DNA of 64,000 bases, from contig NZ_JANHAU010000005.1 in NCBI RefSeq assembly GCF_024464185.1, forward strand, positions 1-64,000. Reading direction: 5' to 3'. Position numbers and translations under genes: made by a program. Positions 8,242 through 16,027 of this stretch are shown here, piece after piece. The notes under the pieces are model-generated. The model had not been told where the DNA came from, did not search any database, and worked only from the letters and a program-made list of their open reading frames with translations. The first letter of the stretch is position 1, and every line of letters starts with the position of its first letter. Source of the DNA: Haloarchaeobius salinus. GTDB taxonomy: Archaea; Halobacteriota; Halobacteria; Halobacteriales; Natrialbaceae.

Positions 8242-8931
8242 TCAGTCCTTGACCTCGATGCCACCGAACGCGGTGAAGCCACCGACGACGAGGTCGACCT
8301 CGTCGTTGATGGTCTCGTAGCGCCGACGGGAGTCCTCGGCAGCACCGAGGACCGGCAGGACGTCCATCTGGACGTTCCAGTCGCGAGGGACGATGACCTC
8401 GGCTGCACCGAACAGTGCCACTGCGTTGATACGGGCCGGTCGGTCGGTGACCTCTGCGTCGCGGAGGTCGATCTCTGCACCTCCGAAGAGAGCGGTGAGG
8501 TCGGCCCCCGTGAACGCCTTCGAGGTGTTCCGCCGTTCGACGCCACCGAAGGCCGCGAACATCGAGGTGTACGCGTCGTCGATTGCGACGGTCTTCGCCC
8601 GGTAGGTCCCGAGGACCACCGAGAGGCCGAACGCGATGACCAGCACCGGCCAGAAGACGATGACGTCGTCGACGGTCGCGAAGTCGAGCGCGACGGCCTG
8701 CCAGGCCGCTCCGATGGTGACGAGGACGACCGGGCCGACGATGTTCCGGAGTCGGCTCTGGAACAGCGCCCAGAGGCCGACGACGACGAACAGCGACGGG
8801 GCGTACAGTAGCAGGTCGGTCGTCGGGAACACGCCGGTCGTGTCGAGCAGCAGTAACGCTCCGAGGACGACGACGAGCGCGCCGAACAGTACCTGGACGG
8901 ACGGGATTCTACGGGATGAAGTGGTGCTCAT
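8242..8931 (-). CDS. LiaF-like membrane protein with C-terminal beta domain
   Basis: A 229-residue protein with four hydrophobic helices (about 13-125) followed by a soluble domain containing repeated GG(A/V)E turns: FGGVERR, FGGAEID, FGAAEVI, FGGIEV. This layout is that of the LiaF/DUF2154-type cell-envelope stress proteins, in which the C-terminal part forms a beta-helix-like fold. In Firmicutes LiaF restrains a two-component system; no such system is nearby here, so the role is open. The gene converges with the SDR gene (37 nt apart). Confidence 0.8.
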   Translation of the reverse strand: MSTTSSRRIPSVQVLFGALVVVLGALLLLDTTGVFPTTDLLLYAPSLFVVVGLWALFQSRLRNIVGPVVLVTIGAAWQAVALDFATVDDVIVFWPVLVIAFGLSVVLGTYRAKTVAIDDAYTSMFAAFGGVERRNTSKAFTGADLTALFGGAEIDLRDAEVTDRPARINAVALFGAAEVIVPRDWNVQMDVLPVLGAAEDSRRRYETINDEVDLVVGGFTAFGGIEVKD

Positions 8932-9050
8932 GGTTTAACATACGTCAGCTGATAAGATAAAGCCGCACTATCTGTCCCGTCGACTGAGAACCGGCACATC
9001 CGGTTCCCCGTGTCGGAGCGTGAGTCCGCGATGGGTCGCCTCGCCAGGTC

Positions 9051-9767
9051 TCACTTCCGGAGGTCCTCGAACCTGAGTTCGCCCCGCGCACGCCAGGTCC
9101 GGGGACGGAAGGCAACGAACAGTGCGGCCGCGTAGAAGACGGCCACCGACAGCGCGACGGTCGACCCAGGTATCGCGCCGACCCTGGCGGTCGCGAGCCA
9201 GGAGTCCGTCGCGAACGCGGTGATGCGGACGGCCCAGGCGACGAGCAGGAGGCCGAACAGCGGCAGGTAGATGCGGCGCAGCCGGTGTGCGATGGCCTCC
9301 TCGGTCGTGATCTTCAACGTCGGCCGGCTGTAGTCCGCCGCCAGCCCCGTCCGCCAGTCCGGGTTCGCGAGGTCGATCTCCGGGTCGAGCCCCTTCGCGA
9401 ACACGTTCTGCTGGAGCGAGCGGACCCGGGTCCGCCAGATGTCGTACCCCCGGTAGCGGCGCGCCTCGATGACGAGGAAGACGGTCAGCGTCGCGATACC
9501 GATGAGGATGACGTAGTGTGGCGTGTCCGAGGAGGAGAACGACCACGTCAGGAGCGCGGAGATGACGACGACGGCCCAGTTCGTCGTCCGGTCCAGTCGC
9601 TCCCGCCAGAACGTCATCCGATGGATCTCGCCACGGTAGAGGTGGGCCATCGACGAGCTCGGCCCCATCTCCTCGTCGAGCATGCCCTCGCCCACCAGTG
9701 GGTCGGTAGCATCCCGGCTGTCCGTCTCGGCCTGCTGCGTCCGCTCGTCGGGGGATTCCTGTGTCAT
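9051..9767 (-). CDS. DUF2270 membrane protein
   Basis: A 238-residue protein of the DUF2270 family, recognised by the block MAHLYRGEIHRMTFWRERL (about 40-58) followed by two helices, the cytosolic segment RRYRGYDIWRTRVR, and two more helices near the C-terminus. The acidic N-terminus (1-38) is probably disordered. No biochemical role is known for the family. It is the last gene of the leftward cluster tusA-dsrE-DUF2270, 15 nt after the dsrE-like stop, so it may be cotranscribed with sulfur-relay genes. Confidence 0.85.
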   Translation of the reverse strand: MTQESPDERTQQAETDSRDATDPLVGEGMLDEEMGPSSSMAHLYRGEIHRMTFWRERLDRTTNWAVVVISALLTWSFSSSDTPHYVILIGIATLTVFLVIEARRYRGYDIWRTRVRSLQQNVFAKGLDPEIDLANPDWRTGLAADYSRPTLKITTEEAIAHRLRRIYLPLFGLLLVAWAVRITAFATDSWLATARVGAIPGSTVALSVAVFYAAALFVAFRPRTWRARGELRFEDLRK

Positions 9768-9782
9768 GAAGGAACTGGTCGG

Positions 9783-10367
9783 TCAGACCAGGAGCTGGAT
9801 GTCGGCCTCGGCCATGTCCTGGATGGCCGTCGCTGCGCCGACGCCGGTCGTGACGCCGTCGAAGAAGTCGTCCTCGTCGTAGTCCATCAGGTCGATGGTC
9901 ATCTGGCAGGCCTGGAACTCGACACCCATGTCGAGCGAGGTGTCGATGAGCTCCTGGATGGTCGCGGTGTCGTTGTCCGCGATCTGCTTCTCCATCATCT
10001 TGGTCGTCATCCGGTCCATGCCCGGCAGCGCGCCGATGACGTTCGGGACGGGCATGCTGGGGTTCCCGACCGAACTCAGCTGGAGCTTCTTGGACTTCTC
10101 CTCGTGCAGGATGTCGAGGCCCCAGAACGTGTGGAACACGGTGACCTCGTAGCCGAAGGCGGCCGCGGTGCTCGCGAGGATGAGCGGCGGGTACGCCATG
10201 TCGAGGGTGCCCTTCGTCGCGATGATGGACATCTTCGGGGTGTCGTCGGCCGTGTCGGCCTCGACGTCGGAGAGCCGCTGCTCGAGCGCTTCGACCTGTG
10301 CGGCCAGCTCGGCACGCGACGGCTCCTCGGCGTCGGACCCTGCGGCGTCTGGTGTGTCGGTCGACAT
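9783..10367 (-). CDS. DsrE/DsrF-family sulfur-relay protein
   Basis: A 194-residue protein. Residues 1-45 are an acidic coiled-coil-prone segment (ELAAQVEALEQRLSDVEAD); the rest is a DsrE-like fold beginning MSIIATKGTLDMAYPPLILA, with a Cys in EFQACQMT at the place of the sulfur-carrying residue. DsrE/F proteins accept persulfide sulfur, here probably from the TusA protein encoded 2 nt upstream. ATG 10367 is preferred over GTG 10373, because the latter would overlap the TusA stop and gives only two extra residues. Confidence 0.88.
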   Translation of the reverse strand: MSTDTPDAAGSDAEEPSRAELAAQVEALEQRLSDVEADTADDTPKMSIIATKGTLDMAYPPLILASTAAAFGYEVTVFHTFWGLDILHEEKSKKLQLSSVGNPSMPVPNVIGALPGMDRMTTKMMEKQIADNDTATIQELIDTSLDMGVEFQACQMTIDLMDYDEDDFFDGVTTGVGAATAIQDMAEADIQLLV

Positions 10368-10369
10368 GG

Positions 10370-10612
10370 TCACTCGGTCTTGCGCACGTAGTGCGTGTAG
10401 AGGCCGTCGCCCTCGACCTGGTCGACGAGCTCCACGCCGGGCGTGGAGTCCGCCCAGCCCGCGAGGTCGCTCATGCTCCCGGAGTCGGTCGACAGGACCT
10501 CGAGCACCTCACCGGCTGCGAGGGTGTCGATGTTCTGCTTGGTCTTGACGACCGGCATCGGGCAGTTCTCTCCTTTCACGTCGAGCGTCTCGGTGGTTTC
10601 GTACTCCGTCAT
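10370..10612 (-). CDS. tusA: TusA/SirA-family sulfur carrier
   Basis: An 80-residue protein with the conserved ENCPMPVVKTK motif near residue 15-25; the Cys carries persulfide sulfur. TusA proteins pass sulfur between rhodaneses, DsrE-type partners and tRNA-thiolation or molybdenum cofactor routes. The gene opens the leftward tusA-dsrE-DUF2270 cluster and is divergent from the YeeE/YedE genes, forming a sulfur import and relay locus. The ORF extends upstream to 10684, but ATG 10612 fits the family length. An inverted GTATTG core lies at 10631-10640 just before the start. Confidence 0.92.
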   Translation of the reverse strand: MTEYETTETLDVKGENCPMPVVKTKQNIDTLAAGEVLEVLSTDSGSMSDLAGWADSTPGVELVDQVEGDGLYTHYVRKTE

Positions 10613-10805
10613 GGTATTGGCTTCACCACCCAATACTGGTGGGTCAGTAAAAAGGGTGTCGGTAGCAGTTCGTGTTCTGAACACGACTGCCCATGGTCAC
10701 GTAGGCGTAACCAGATATTTGAACGCTTTCGGTGGCGGTCTGCCTCTCCGGTATTGTGTAGCAATAGAATTACTATGCAAAGTCTTATCTGTGCGTCCGC
10801 TGTAG
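10613..10805. promoter_or_regulatory. Divergent control region between tusA and the YeeE/YedE genes
   Basis: This 193-nt stretch should contain both promoters. It holds CCACCCAATACTGGTGGG (10627-10644), an imperfect inverted repeat close to the tusA start, and TATTGTGTAGCAATA (10752-10766), a perfect TATTG/CAATA inverted repeat. The latter lies directly before the TATA-like AATTACTATG (10768-10777) of the rightward transcript. Both contain the GTATTG core also found at 3375 and 11928, suggesting joint control. No gene was found in it. Confidence 0.45.
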
Positions 10806-10937
10806 ATGGAACCGACAATGACAGACGGACGGTACACCGGCCGCTCGACGGTCGGCGACCACGGTCCGGGCATCGACGCCAGCACCGCCCGGCGAACCGA
10901 CACCGGAGACAACCGGGGGGGTGTCACCGCGAGATGA
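10806..10937 (+). CDS. Possible 43-aa leader ORF coupled to the YeeE/YedE gene
   Basis: The ORF starts MEPTMTDGRYTG and ends VTAR; its TGA overlaps the next ATG as ATGA (10934-10937), the coupling used throughout this locus. A TATA-like AATTACTATG at 10768-10777 would start transcription around 10800, so ATG 10806 would be almost leaderless, whereas the permease ATG would otherwise have a leader of about 130 nt. The peptide is hydrophilic, rich in Gly, Thr, Asp and Arg, with no recognised family. It could instead be an untranslated leader. Confidence 0.4.
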   Translation: MEPTMTDGRYTGRSTVGDHGPGIDASTARRTDTGDNRGGVTAR

Positions 10938-11428
10938 CCGAACTCACACCGCTGCTCGCCCTGGGTGAACTCTTCCCCCGCGGGATACTCCCGTACGCCA
11001 TCGGCGGCTTGCTCGTCGGGCTGGGAGCGTCGATAATCTACCTCTCGACGGGCATCATCGCGGGCGCGAGCACGTTCCTCGAGTCCACACTCTCGTACGT
11101 CTCGGACGTGGACCGGTTCAACCGCTTCAAGTACGTCCAGTCACGCGACTGGCGGCTCGTGTTCACCGCGGGTATCGTCAGCGGTGCGGCGATCTGGGGG
11201 CTCGTGTTGAACCCGGGTATCTGGACCACCGAGGTGCAGTGGTGGCGGCTCCTCGGCGGCGGCTTCCTCGTCGGGGTCGGCACCCGGCTCGGCAAGGGCT
11301 GTACGTCCGGACACGGCGTCTGTGGCGTCGGCTCGCTGTCGAACACCTCGCTCGTGAACGTCGCGACGTTCATGGCGTTCGCAATCGGGACAGCTCAGCT
11401 CGTGATGGCGCTGGGGGTGAACCCATGA
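10934..11428 (+). CDS. YeeE/YedE-family permease, first half
   Basis: A 164-residue membrane protein with about four or five helices and the family signature GTRLGKGCTSGHGVCG near 110-125. The Cys residues of this motif line the substrate path in thiosulfate transporters of the YeeE (TsuA) type. Full-length YeeE proteins are about 350 residues; this and the next gene are each half-size and probably pair. ATGA overlap with the next gene supports equal expression. With TusA and a DsrE-type protein nearby, transport of thiosulfate or another reduced sulfur compound is the likely role. Confidence 0.9.
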   Translation: MTELTPLLALGELFPRGILPYAIGGLLVGLGASIIYLSTGIIAGASTFLESTLSYVSDVDRFNRFKYVQSRDWRLVFTAGIVSGAAIWGLVLNPGIWTTEVQWWRLLGGGFLVGVGTRLGKGCTSGHGVCGVGSLSNTSLVNVATFMAFAIGTAQLVMALGVNP

Positions 11429-11904
11429 GCACCGCAGAGCGGAGCCCGCTGTTCCTGCCCGCCATCTACCTCGGCGGCATCGTCTTCGGGCTCGGGCTCG
11501 CCATCAGCGGGATGGCCCGGCCGGAGGTCGTGCTCGACTTCCTCCAGTTCCAGGACTTCGGACTGCTGTTCGTGATGGGCGGTGCGGCGGTCGTCACGGG
11601 CGTCACGTTCTTCGTGGCGACGACGTTCCTCGACCGCGCGCCCATCACCGGCGACGAGTACAAGCGCCGCGTGAAGTCGTTCGACCGCAACGTCGTGATC
11701 GGTGGCTCCATCTTCGGCGTCGGCTGGGGTCTCTCCGGAATCTGTCCCGGGGCCGCCTACGCGAGCTTCGGCGTCGGCAACTACCCCATACTCTGGGCCA
11801 TCGGGGGCATGTTCCTCGGCGCATACGCCCAGGGCTACTGGCGGTCCATGCGGTCCGCTGACAGCGCAGAGCAGGGTGCAGATCACGCCTCGTCGCAGGA
11901 CTGA
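11425..11904 (+). CDS. YeeE/YedE-family permease, second half
   Basis: A 159-residue membrane protein, partner of the preceding gene with which it overlaps by ATGA. It has four helices and the second-half signature GWGLSGICPGAAYASFG at about 100-116, whose Cys matches the second conserved Cys of YeeE/YedE proteins. The N-terminus begins MSTAERSPLFLPAIYLGG and the C-terminus is a short charged tail. The pair probably forms one transporter from two polypeptides. Confidence 0.9.
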   Translation: MSTAERSPLFLPAIYLGGIVFGLGLAISGMARPEVVLDFLQFQDFGLLFVMGGAAVVTGVTFFVATTFLDRAPITGDEYKRRVKSFDRNVVIGGSIFGVGWGLSGICPGAAYASFGVGNYPILWAIGGMFLGAYAQGYWRSMRSADSAEQGADHASSQD

Positions 11905-11927
11905 GCCCCTGTATTCGACGTTGCCGG

Positions 11928-11944
11928 CAGTATTGTGCCGAATT
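11928..11944 (+). promoter_or_regulatory. Shared upstream motif CAGTATTGTGCnnAATT, copy 2
   Basis: CAGTATTGTGCCGAATT lies 40-56 nt before ATG 11984. It matches the copy at 3375-3391 at 15 of 17 positions and shares GTATTGTG with the site at 10751-10758. It could be an operator for the regulator encoded immediately downstream (autoregulation), which is an inference. Confidence 0.4.
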
Positions 11945-11983
11945 TGCAAACACTTTTGAGTGGGCAGCCCCTACGTTCATCAA

Positions 11984-12388
11984 ATGGCTGACTCGATGAG
12001 CGAGATGCTCCGGCAGGACATGTACTGCGAGGGCCTGCTGGAGTGCTTCCACGACCTGAAGGGCATCGACAAGGAGATCTTCCAGCTGCTGAACCAGCGC
12101 GACGAGGGACTCACCGTCGACGAGATCGCCGAGGAGATCGACCGCGAACGCTCCACCGCGTACCGAGCGGTCCAGCGCCTGCTCTCGGCGGGCTTCCTGC
12201 AGAAGGAGCAGATCAACTACGACCAGGGTGGCTACTACCACGTCTACCGGCCACGTGATGCCGAGGAGATCGCCCAGGAGATGCAGCGCATGCTCAACGA
12301 CTGGTACGCGAAGATGGGCAACCTCATCGGCGAGTTCAGCGAGAAGTACGCCGAAGGCGAGACGCAGTCGCCGCCGGCCCAGAGCTGA
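11984..12388 (+). CDS. Winged-helix transcriptional regulator of the sulfur locus
   Basis: A 134-residue protein with a TrmB/MarR-like winged helix (about 28-95): LTVDEIAEEIDRERSTAYRAVQRLL is the recognition part and GGYYHVYRPRD forms the wing. The remaining C-terminal part is a helix that probably dimerises. Cys-containing MYCEGLLECFHDL near the N-terminus could sense persulfides or oxidants, in line with its location after the sulfur permease genes. ATG 11984 is favoured over the upstream 11960 start, since the TATA-like CACTTTTGAG at 11951-11960 would make it leaderless. Confidence 0.85.
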   Translation: MADSMSEMLRQDMYCEGLLECFHDLKGIDKEIFQLLNQRDEGLTVDEIAEEIDRERSTAYRAVQRLLSAGFLQKEQINYDQGGYYHVYRPRDAEEIAQEMQRMLNDWYAKMGNLIGEFSEKYAEGETQSPPAQS

Positions 12389-12389
12389 C

Positions 12390-14657
12390 TCAGTTCCCGA
12401 ACAGCTTGTCGAGGAAGCTCTTCTCGCGTGCCCGCTCCGCCAGGAGCACCGAGCACGACACCTCGTCGACCACGTCCAGCACGAGCGAACGCCTGACCAG
12501 CCGGGAGAGCAGCCCCTGTTCGGTCGCACCGACGATCATCATACTGGCGTCCTCGGCGGCCCGCGCGATGGCGTCCTCGACGTCACCGGACTCGACGAGC
12601 AACTCGGCGTCTTCGAGGCCGTGTCTCTCCGCCCAGTCGGCGAGGAACTCCCGGCCGGCGTCGGTGTCGTCGGCGACGTGGAGCAGCCGGATGGTCGAGC
12701 CGTACTCGGCCTGGAGCAGCTTCGCGACCTCGGCCGAGAGGTCCGAGTCCGGGCCGCCAGACGTCGGCACGAGAATCTCCGAGGCGTCGAAACCGCGATC
12801 CTTCAGCACCAGGAAGTCACAGGGCAGGTCCTCGGTCAGCTCGTCGAGTGCGCTCTCGACGCGCCCGGGCGAGCCGTGAGCGTCCTCGTCCCAGCCCATC
12901 ACGACCATGTCCGCGTCGTGTGACTTCGCGGCGTCGAAGATTTGCTCGAACAGCCGGTGCGAGAGGATTGTGTGGGTCTCCACGTCGACCCCGAACGTCT
13001 CGGCGTTCTGTTCCGCCGCGTCGAGTATCCCGTGGTAGTCCTCCTCGAACACCTCGGGGTTCTCGGCTGCGTACTCCAGCGAGGTCTGGTCCGGGGCCTT
13101 GACTATGTGGACCGCGTCGACGGTGCCGCCCTTCTGCTTCGCGATGGCGCTCGCCAGCGTGATGAGGTCCTTCTCGGTCTTCGGGTTCGCGAGTGGGACC
13201 ATGACGGAGAAATCGTCGTCCTCGTTCGGGGCTACCGCGTCAGCCGCGTCGACGACACCGTCCGGTAGCTCGTCCTCGCGCCGCGTGACGTACTCCGAGA
13301 GGACTCCCTCCTGCGTGGTTTCGTCGCGGGCGTAGAGGAAGTACCACACGATGGCGGCGAGGACGAACGCGCCCGACAGTGCGATCTCGATCTGATCCAT
13401 GAACGCGACGAGACCGAGTGAAAGGAACCCACCTACTATCGGTGTGACCGGGTAGAACGGCACCGTGAACTCGGGGTCGTACTCCGGGTCGGCCTCTCGG
13501 AAGACGATGAGGGCCACGTTCATCAGTGCGTAGACGATGAGGTGGAGCACACTGGCGGCCTTCGCCAGGACTTCGATCTCCTGGCCGAGTGCCGCGATGA
13601 AGACGATGATGAGCGCACCGGTGACGAGGATCGACCGGTAGGGCGTCGCGTAGCTGGGATGGATCTCGTTGAGCCAGTTGGTGACGATCCGGTCCCTGCC
13701 CATCGCGAAGTTGATGCGTGCGGAGGCGAGGATGGACGCGTTCGCCGAGGAGGCGGTCGCCAGCAGCGCACCGAGGGTCATCACCGAGGCCGCGACCGCT
13801 GCGACCCCGCTGAAGCCGAGGAGGCTGCTGGGGAACGCGATTTCGGCGGCCTGCGCGACCGGTGCGTCCTCGACCAGATCCCGCCACGGGACGACGCCCA
13901 GCATCGTGCTGACCAGGATGGCGTAGATGGTCGTGACGATGGCGACGCTCCCGATGATGGCGATGGGGAGGTTGCGACCGGGATTCTTCAGCTCCTCCGC
14001 GACGGTCGCGATCTTCGCGTAGCCCAGGAAGGAGACGAAGACGAGTGCGGTTCCGGGGAGGATGACGCCGTACCCGTTCGGCGTGAGCCCTCCGTCGCTG
14101 GTGAGGATTCCGTAGTCGAACGAGAAGAAGCCGGCGACGGCGAAGGCCGCGAGGATGGCGAGCAGGAGCGTGACGATGACTGTCTGGACCCCGCCGGTCT
14201 CCTTCGCGCCGATGTAGTTGACGGCGACGAACACCGCCCCCGCGACGAGTGCGCCGACCTGGATCGGCGAGAGGAACGCGAGCGAGGGGAGTCCGACGAA
14301 CACCGCGAGGTACTGCCCGAAGCCGATGCAGTAGAACGCGGACGCGAAGGCGAGCCCCATCCAGTCGCCCATCCCAGCGATGGAGCCGAACATCGGCCCG
14401 AGGGACTTGTTGATGTAGTAGTAGCCGCCGCCGGCCTTCGGCATGGCCGTCCCGAGTTCGGAGATCGAGAGCGCGTTCACCATCGCGATGACGCCCCCGA
14501 CGAGGAACGAGACGACGACGATGGGGCCGGCGTCGTTGGTGTTGGCGGCGACGCCTGGCAGGACGAAGATACCCGCACCGATCATCGTCCCGATACCGAT
14601 GGTCATCGCGGAGACGAGCCCGAGGTCCTTGGCGAGTTCCTCGTCGCCCTCCGTCAT
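12390..14657 (-). CDS. APC-family amino-acid permease fused to two UspA domains
   Basis: A 755-residue protein. Residues 1 to about 460 are an APC permease of about 12 helices, opening with the family signature GIGTMIGAGIFVLPG. Residues about 478-620 and 630-738 are two UspA-like domains (start SVMVPLANPKTEKDL and SEILVPTSGGPDSD). The family imports amino acids or exchanges them; the cytosolic UspA pair probably senses nucleotides or stress and tunes transport. The gene overlaps the UspA gene upstream by ATGA, and an Lrp-type regulator precedes both, so the three make a coherent amino-acid uptake module. Confidence 0.92.
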   Translation of the reverse strand: MTEGDEELAKDLGLVSAMTIGIGTMIGAGIFVLPGVAANTNDAGPIVVVSFLVGGVIAMVNALSISELGTAMPKAGGGYYYINKSLGPMFGSIAGMGDWMGLAFASAFYCIGFGQYLAVFVGLPSLAFLSPIQVGALVAGAVFVAVNYIGAKETGGVQTVIVTLLLAILAAFAVAGFFSFDYGILTSDGGLTPNGYGVILPGTALVFVSFLGYAKIATVAEELKNPGRNLPIAIIGSVAIVTTIYAILVSTMLGVVPWRDLVEDAPVAQAAEIAFPSSLLGFSGVAAVAASVMTLGALLATASSANASILASARINFAMGRDRIVTNWLNEIHPSYATPYRSILVTGALIIVFIAALGQEIEVLAKAASVLHLIVYALMNVALIVFREADPEYDPEFTVPFYPVTPIVGGFLSLGLVAFMDQIEIALSGAFVLAAIVWYFLYARDETTQEGVLSEYVTRREDELPDGVVDAADAVAPNEDDDFSVMVPLANPKTEKDLITLASAIAKQKGGTVDAVHIVKAPDQTSLEYAAENPEVFEEDYHGILDAAEQNAETFGVDVETHTILSHRLFEQIFDAAKSHDADMVVMGWDEDAHGSPGRVESALDELTEDLPCDFLVLKDRGFDASEILVPTSGGPDSDLSAEVAKLLQAEYGSTIRLLHVADDTDAGREFLADWAERHGLEDAELLVESGDVEDAIARAAEDASMMIVGATEQGLLSRLVRRSLVLDVVDEVSCSVLLAERAREKSFLDKLFGN

Positions 14658-15070
14658 TCGTCGTCCTCCGAGGGGAGGGAGATGACCGGAATCGGTGACT
14701 GCGTCACGAGACGGAGCGAGTGGTCACCCGAGAGGAACCGGACGATGCGCCCCTCCTCGCGGGGCCTGAACGCGATGGCGCTGGCGTCCTCCTGTTCCGC
14801 GAGGTCGATAATGCCCCCGACCACGTCACGCCGGTAGGCGAGTGCGTCGTCGGCGTCCGGGAAGGTCTCGCGAAAGGCGGCGAAGGAGGCCTCGGCGATC
14901 TCCTCGGACTGCTCGACCGGGGTCTTGTCCGGTGCACCACCGGCCTTCTCGACGACGTGGACGACGACGACACGGTCGACGTCGTACGGTTCGAGGGCCG
15001 CTGCGGTCTTTCGGGCGTCCGATTCGTGTGCGACTGGAACGACTACTGTGTCGGTGAGTCTCTTGCTCAT
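14654..15070 (-). CDS. UspA-domain protein coupled to the APC permease
   Basis: A 138-residue single UspA domain beginning MSKRLTDTVVVPVAHESD and ending in SIPVIS-like strands (SPIPVISLPSEDDE). The canonical G-x2-G-x9-G-S loop is not intact (RPREEGRIVRFLSGDHS), so ATP binding is doubtful. Its stop overlaps the permease start (ATGA), so the two proteins are probably made together and may interact with the two UspA domains of the permease. ATG 15070 fits the domain start; the longer ORF is not family-like. Confidence 0.85.
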   Translation of the reverse strand: MSKRLTDTVVVPVAHESDARKTAAALEPYDVDRVVVVHVVEKAGGAPDKTPVEQSEEIAEASFAAFRETFPDADDALAYRRDVVGGIIDLAEQEDASAIAFRPREEGRIVRFLSGDHSLRLVTQSPIPVISLPSEDDE

Positions 15071-15119
15071 ACGTGGATCTCCTGGTCCGTCGTTTCGGTC
15101 GGTCTCGCTGTCTGTCGGT

Positions 15120-15899
15120 TCATCCGTCGACGACCTCCGGATTGCCGCTACGGAACGTCTCCAGCACTCTCTCGTTCGCCGAACTGCGTGACAGTACGGT
15201 GACGATGTCGTCCGGCCGGACCTCGGTCCCACCGTGGGGGGTCAGCTCGGACTCCTCGCGTTCGATACCGATGACGAGCGTGTCCGAGTCGAGGATTCCC
15301 TCGGCGCTCGCCTCTTCGAGGCTTCGGCCGGCGATGGGGGCGTTCCCTTCGACGGTTATCTGGACGATGTTCGCCTCGCCGGTGAGGCTGATGACGTCCT
15401 CGGGGGCCCGGTCGCTACCGTCCCCATCGGGGTCGAACGGGGCGTAGGGGCTGAAGAACTCGTCCTCGACGAGGTCCTCGTCCTCGATCTCGATACCGAG
15501 CTGGGAGAGCTTCCGGGCGACCCGTTGCAGGTCGTTCGTCGTCTCCCCGACGGCGACGACGTGGAGGTTCTCCCGCCCCGTCATCAGGGCCCTGACGTTG
15601 ATGACGCCCGGGATGGCTCGTGCCCGGTGTGCGAGCGCCTCGCGCTCCGGCACTGGCACGTTACAGAGGTAGAGGTTGGTGAGGTTCCCGCCCGCGCGCT
15701 CGAAGTCGATGTGTGCCGTGTACCCGCTGATGACACCCGCCTCCTCGAGGTTGCAGATCCTGTTCCGAACGGTCGCGCCGGAGACGTTGACCGTCTCGGC
15801 GATGGCCGCCGCCGTCGTGTGACGGCTCTCGCGCATCAGCATGTAGAGTATCCGGCGGTCGATGTCGTCGAGACGGTACTCGGTGTCGTGCTGTGGCAT
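15120..15899 (-). CDS. Lrp/AsnC-type regulator with C-terminal TrkA-C (RCK_C) domain
   Basis: A 259-residue regulator. Residues about 8-60 are an AsnC-type helix-turn-helix (DDIDRRILYMLMRES, then NVSGATVRNRI), followed by an Lrp dimerisation/ligand region (about 65-140), and residues about 170-250 form a TrkA-C domain with the usual VEGNAPIAGRSLEEA and RPDDIVTVL segments. Lrp proteins sense amino acids; TrkA-C domains bind small ligands such as nucleotides. It is the first gene of the cluster with the UspA and APC genes and likely controls them. The start is set by the family-like sequence DTEYRLDDIDRRIL. Confidence 0.9.
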   Translation of the reverse strand: MPQHDTEYRLDDIDRRILYMLMRESRHTTAAAIAETVNVSGATVRNRICNLEEAGVISGYTAHIDFERAGGNLTNLYLCNVPVPEREALAHRARAIPGVINVRALMTGRENLHVVAVGETTNDLQRVARKLSQLGIEIEDEDLVEDEFFSPYAPFDPDGDGSDRAPEDVISLTGEANIVQITVEGNAPIAGRSLEEASAEGILDSDTLVIGIEREESELTPHGGTEVRPDDIVTVLSRSSANERVLETFRSGNPEVVDG

Positions 15900-16027
15900 T
15901 CCTGGTCTCCGTGATGTTTCGGTTCTACAAACAGACGAACCCTGAATTCACTTAATGCTTGCTAGAGCGGCCCCGGATTACGCATTTCGAAACGACACCG
16001 CCCGACGGTCGATGACAAATCTTCACC

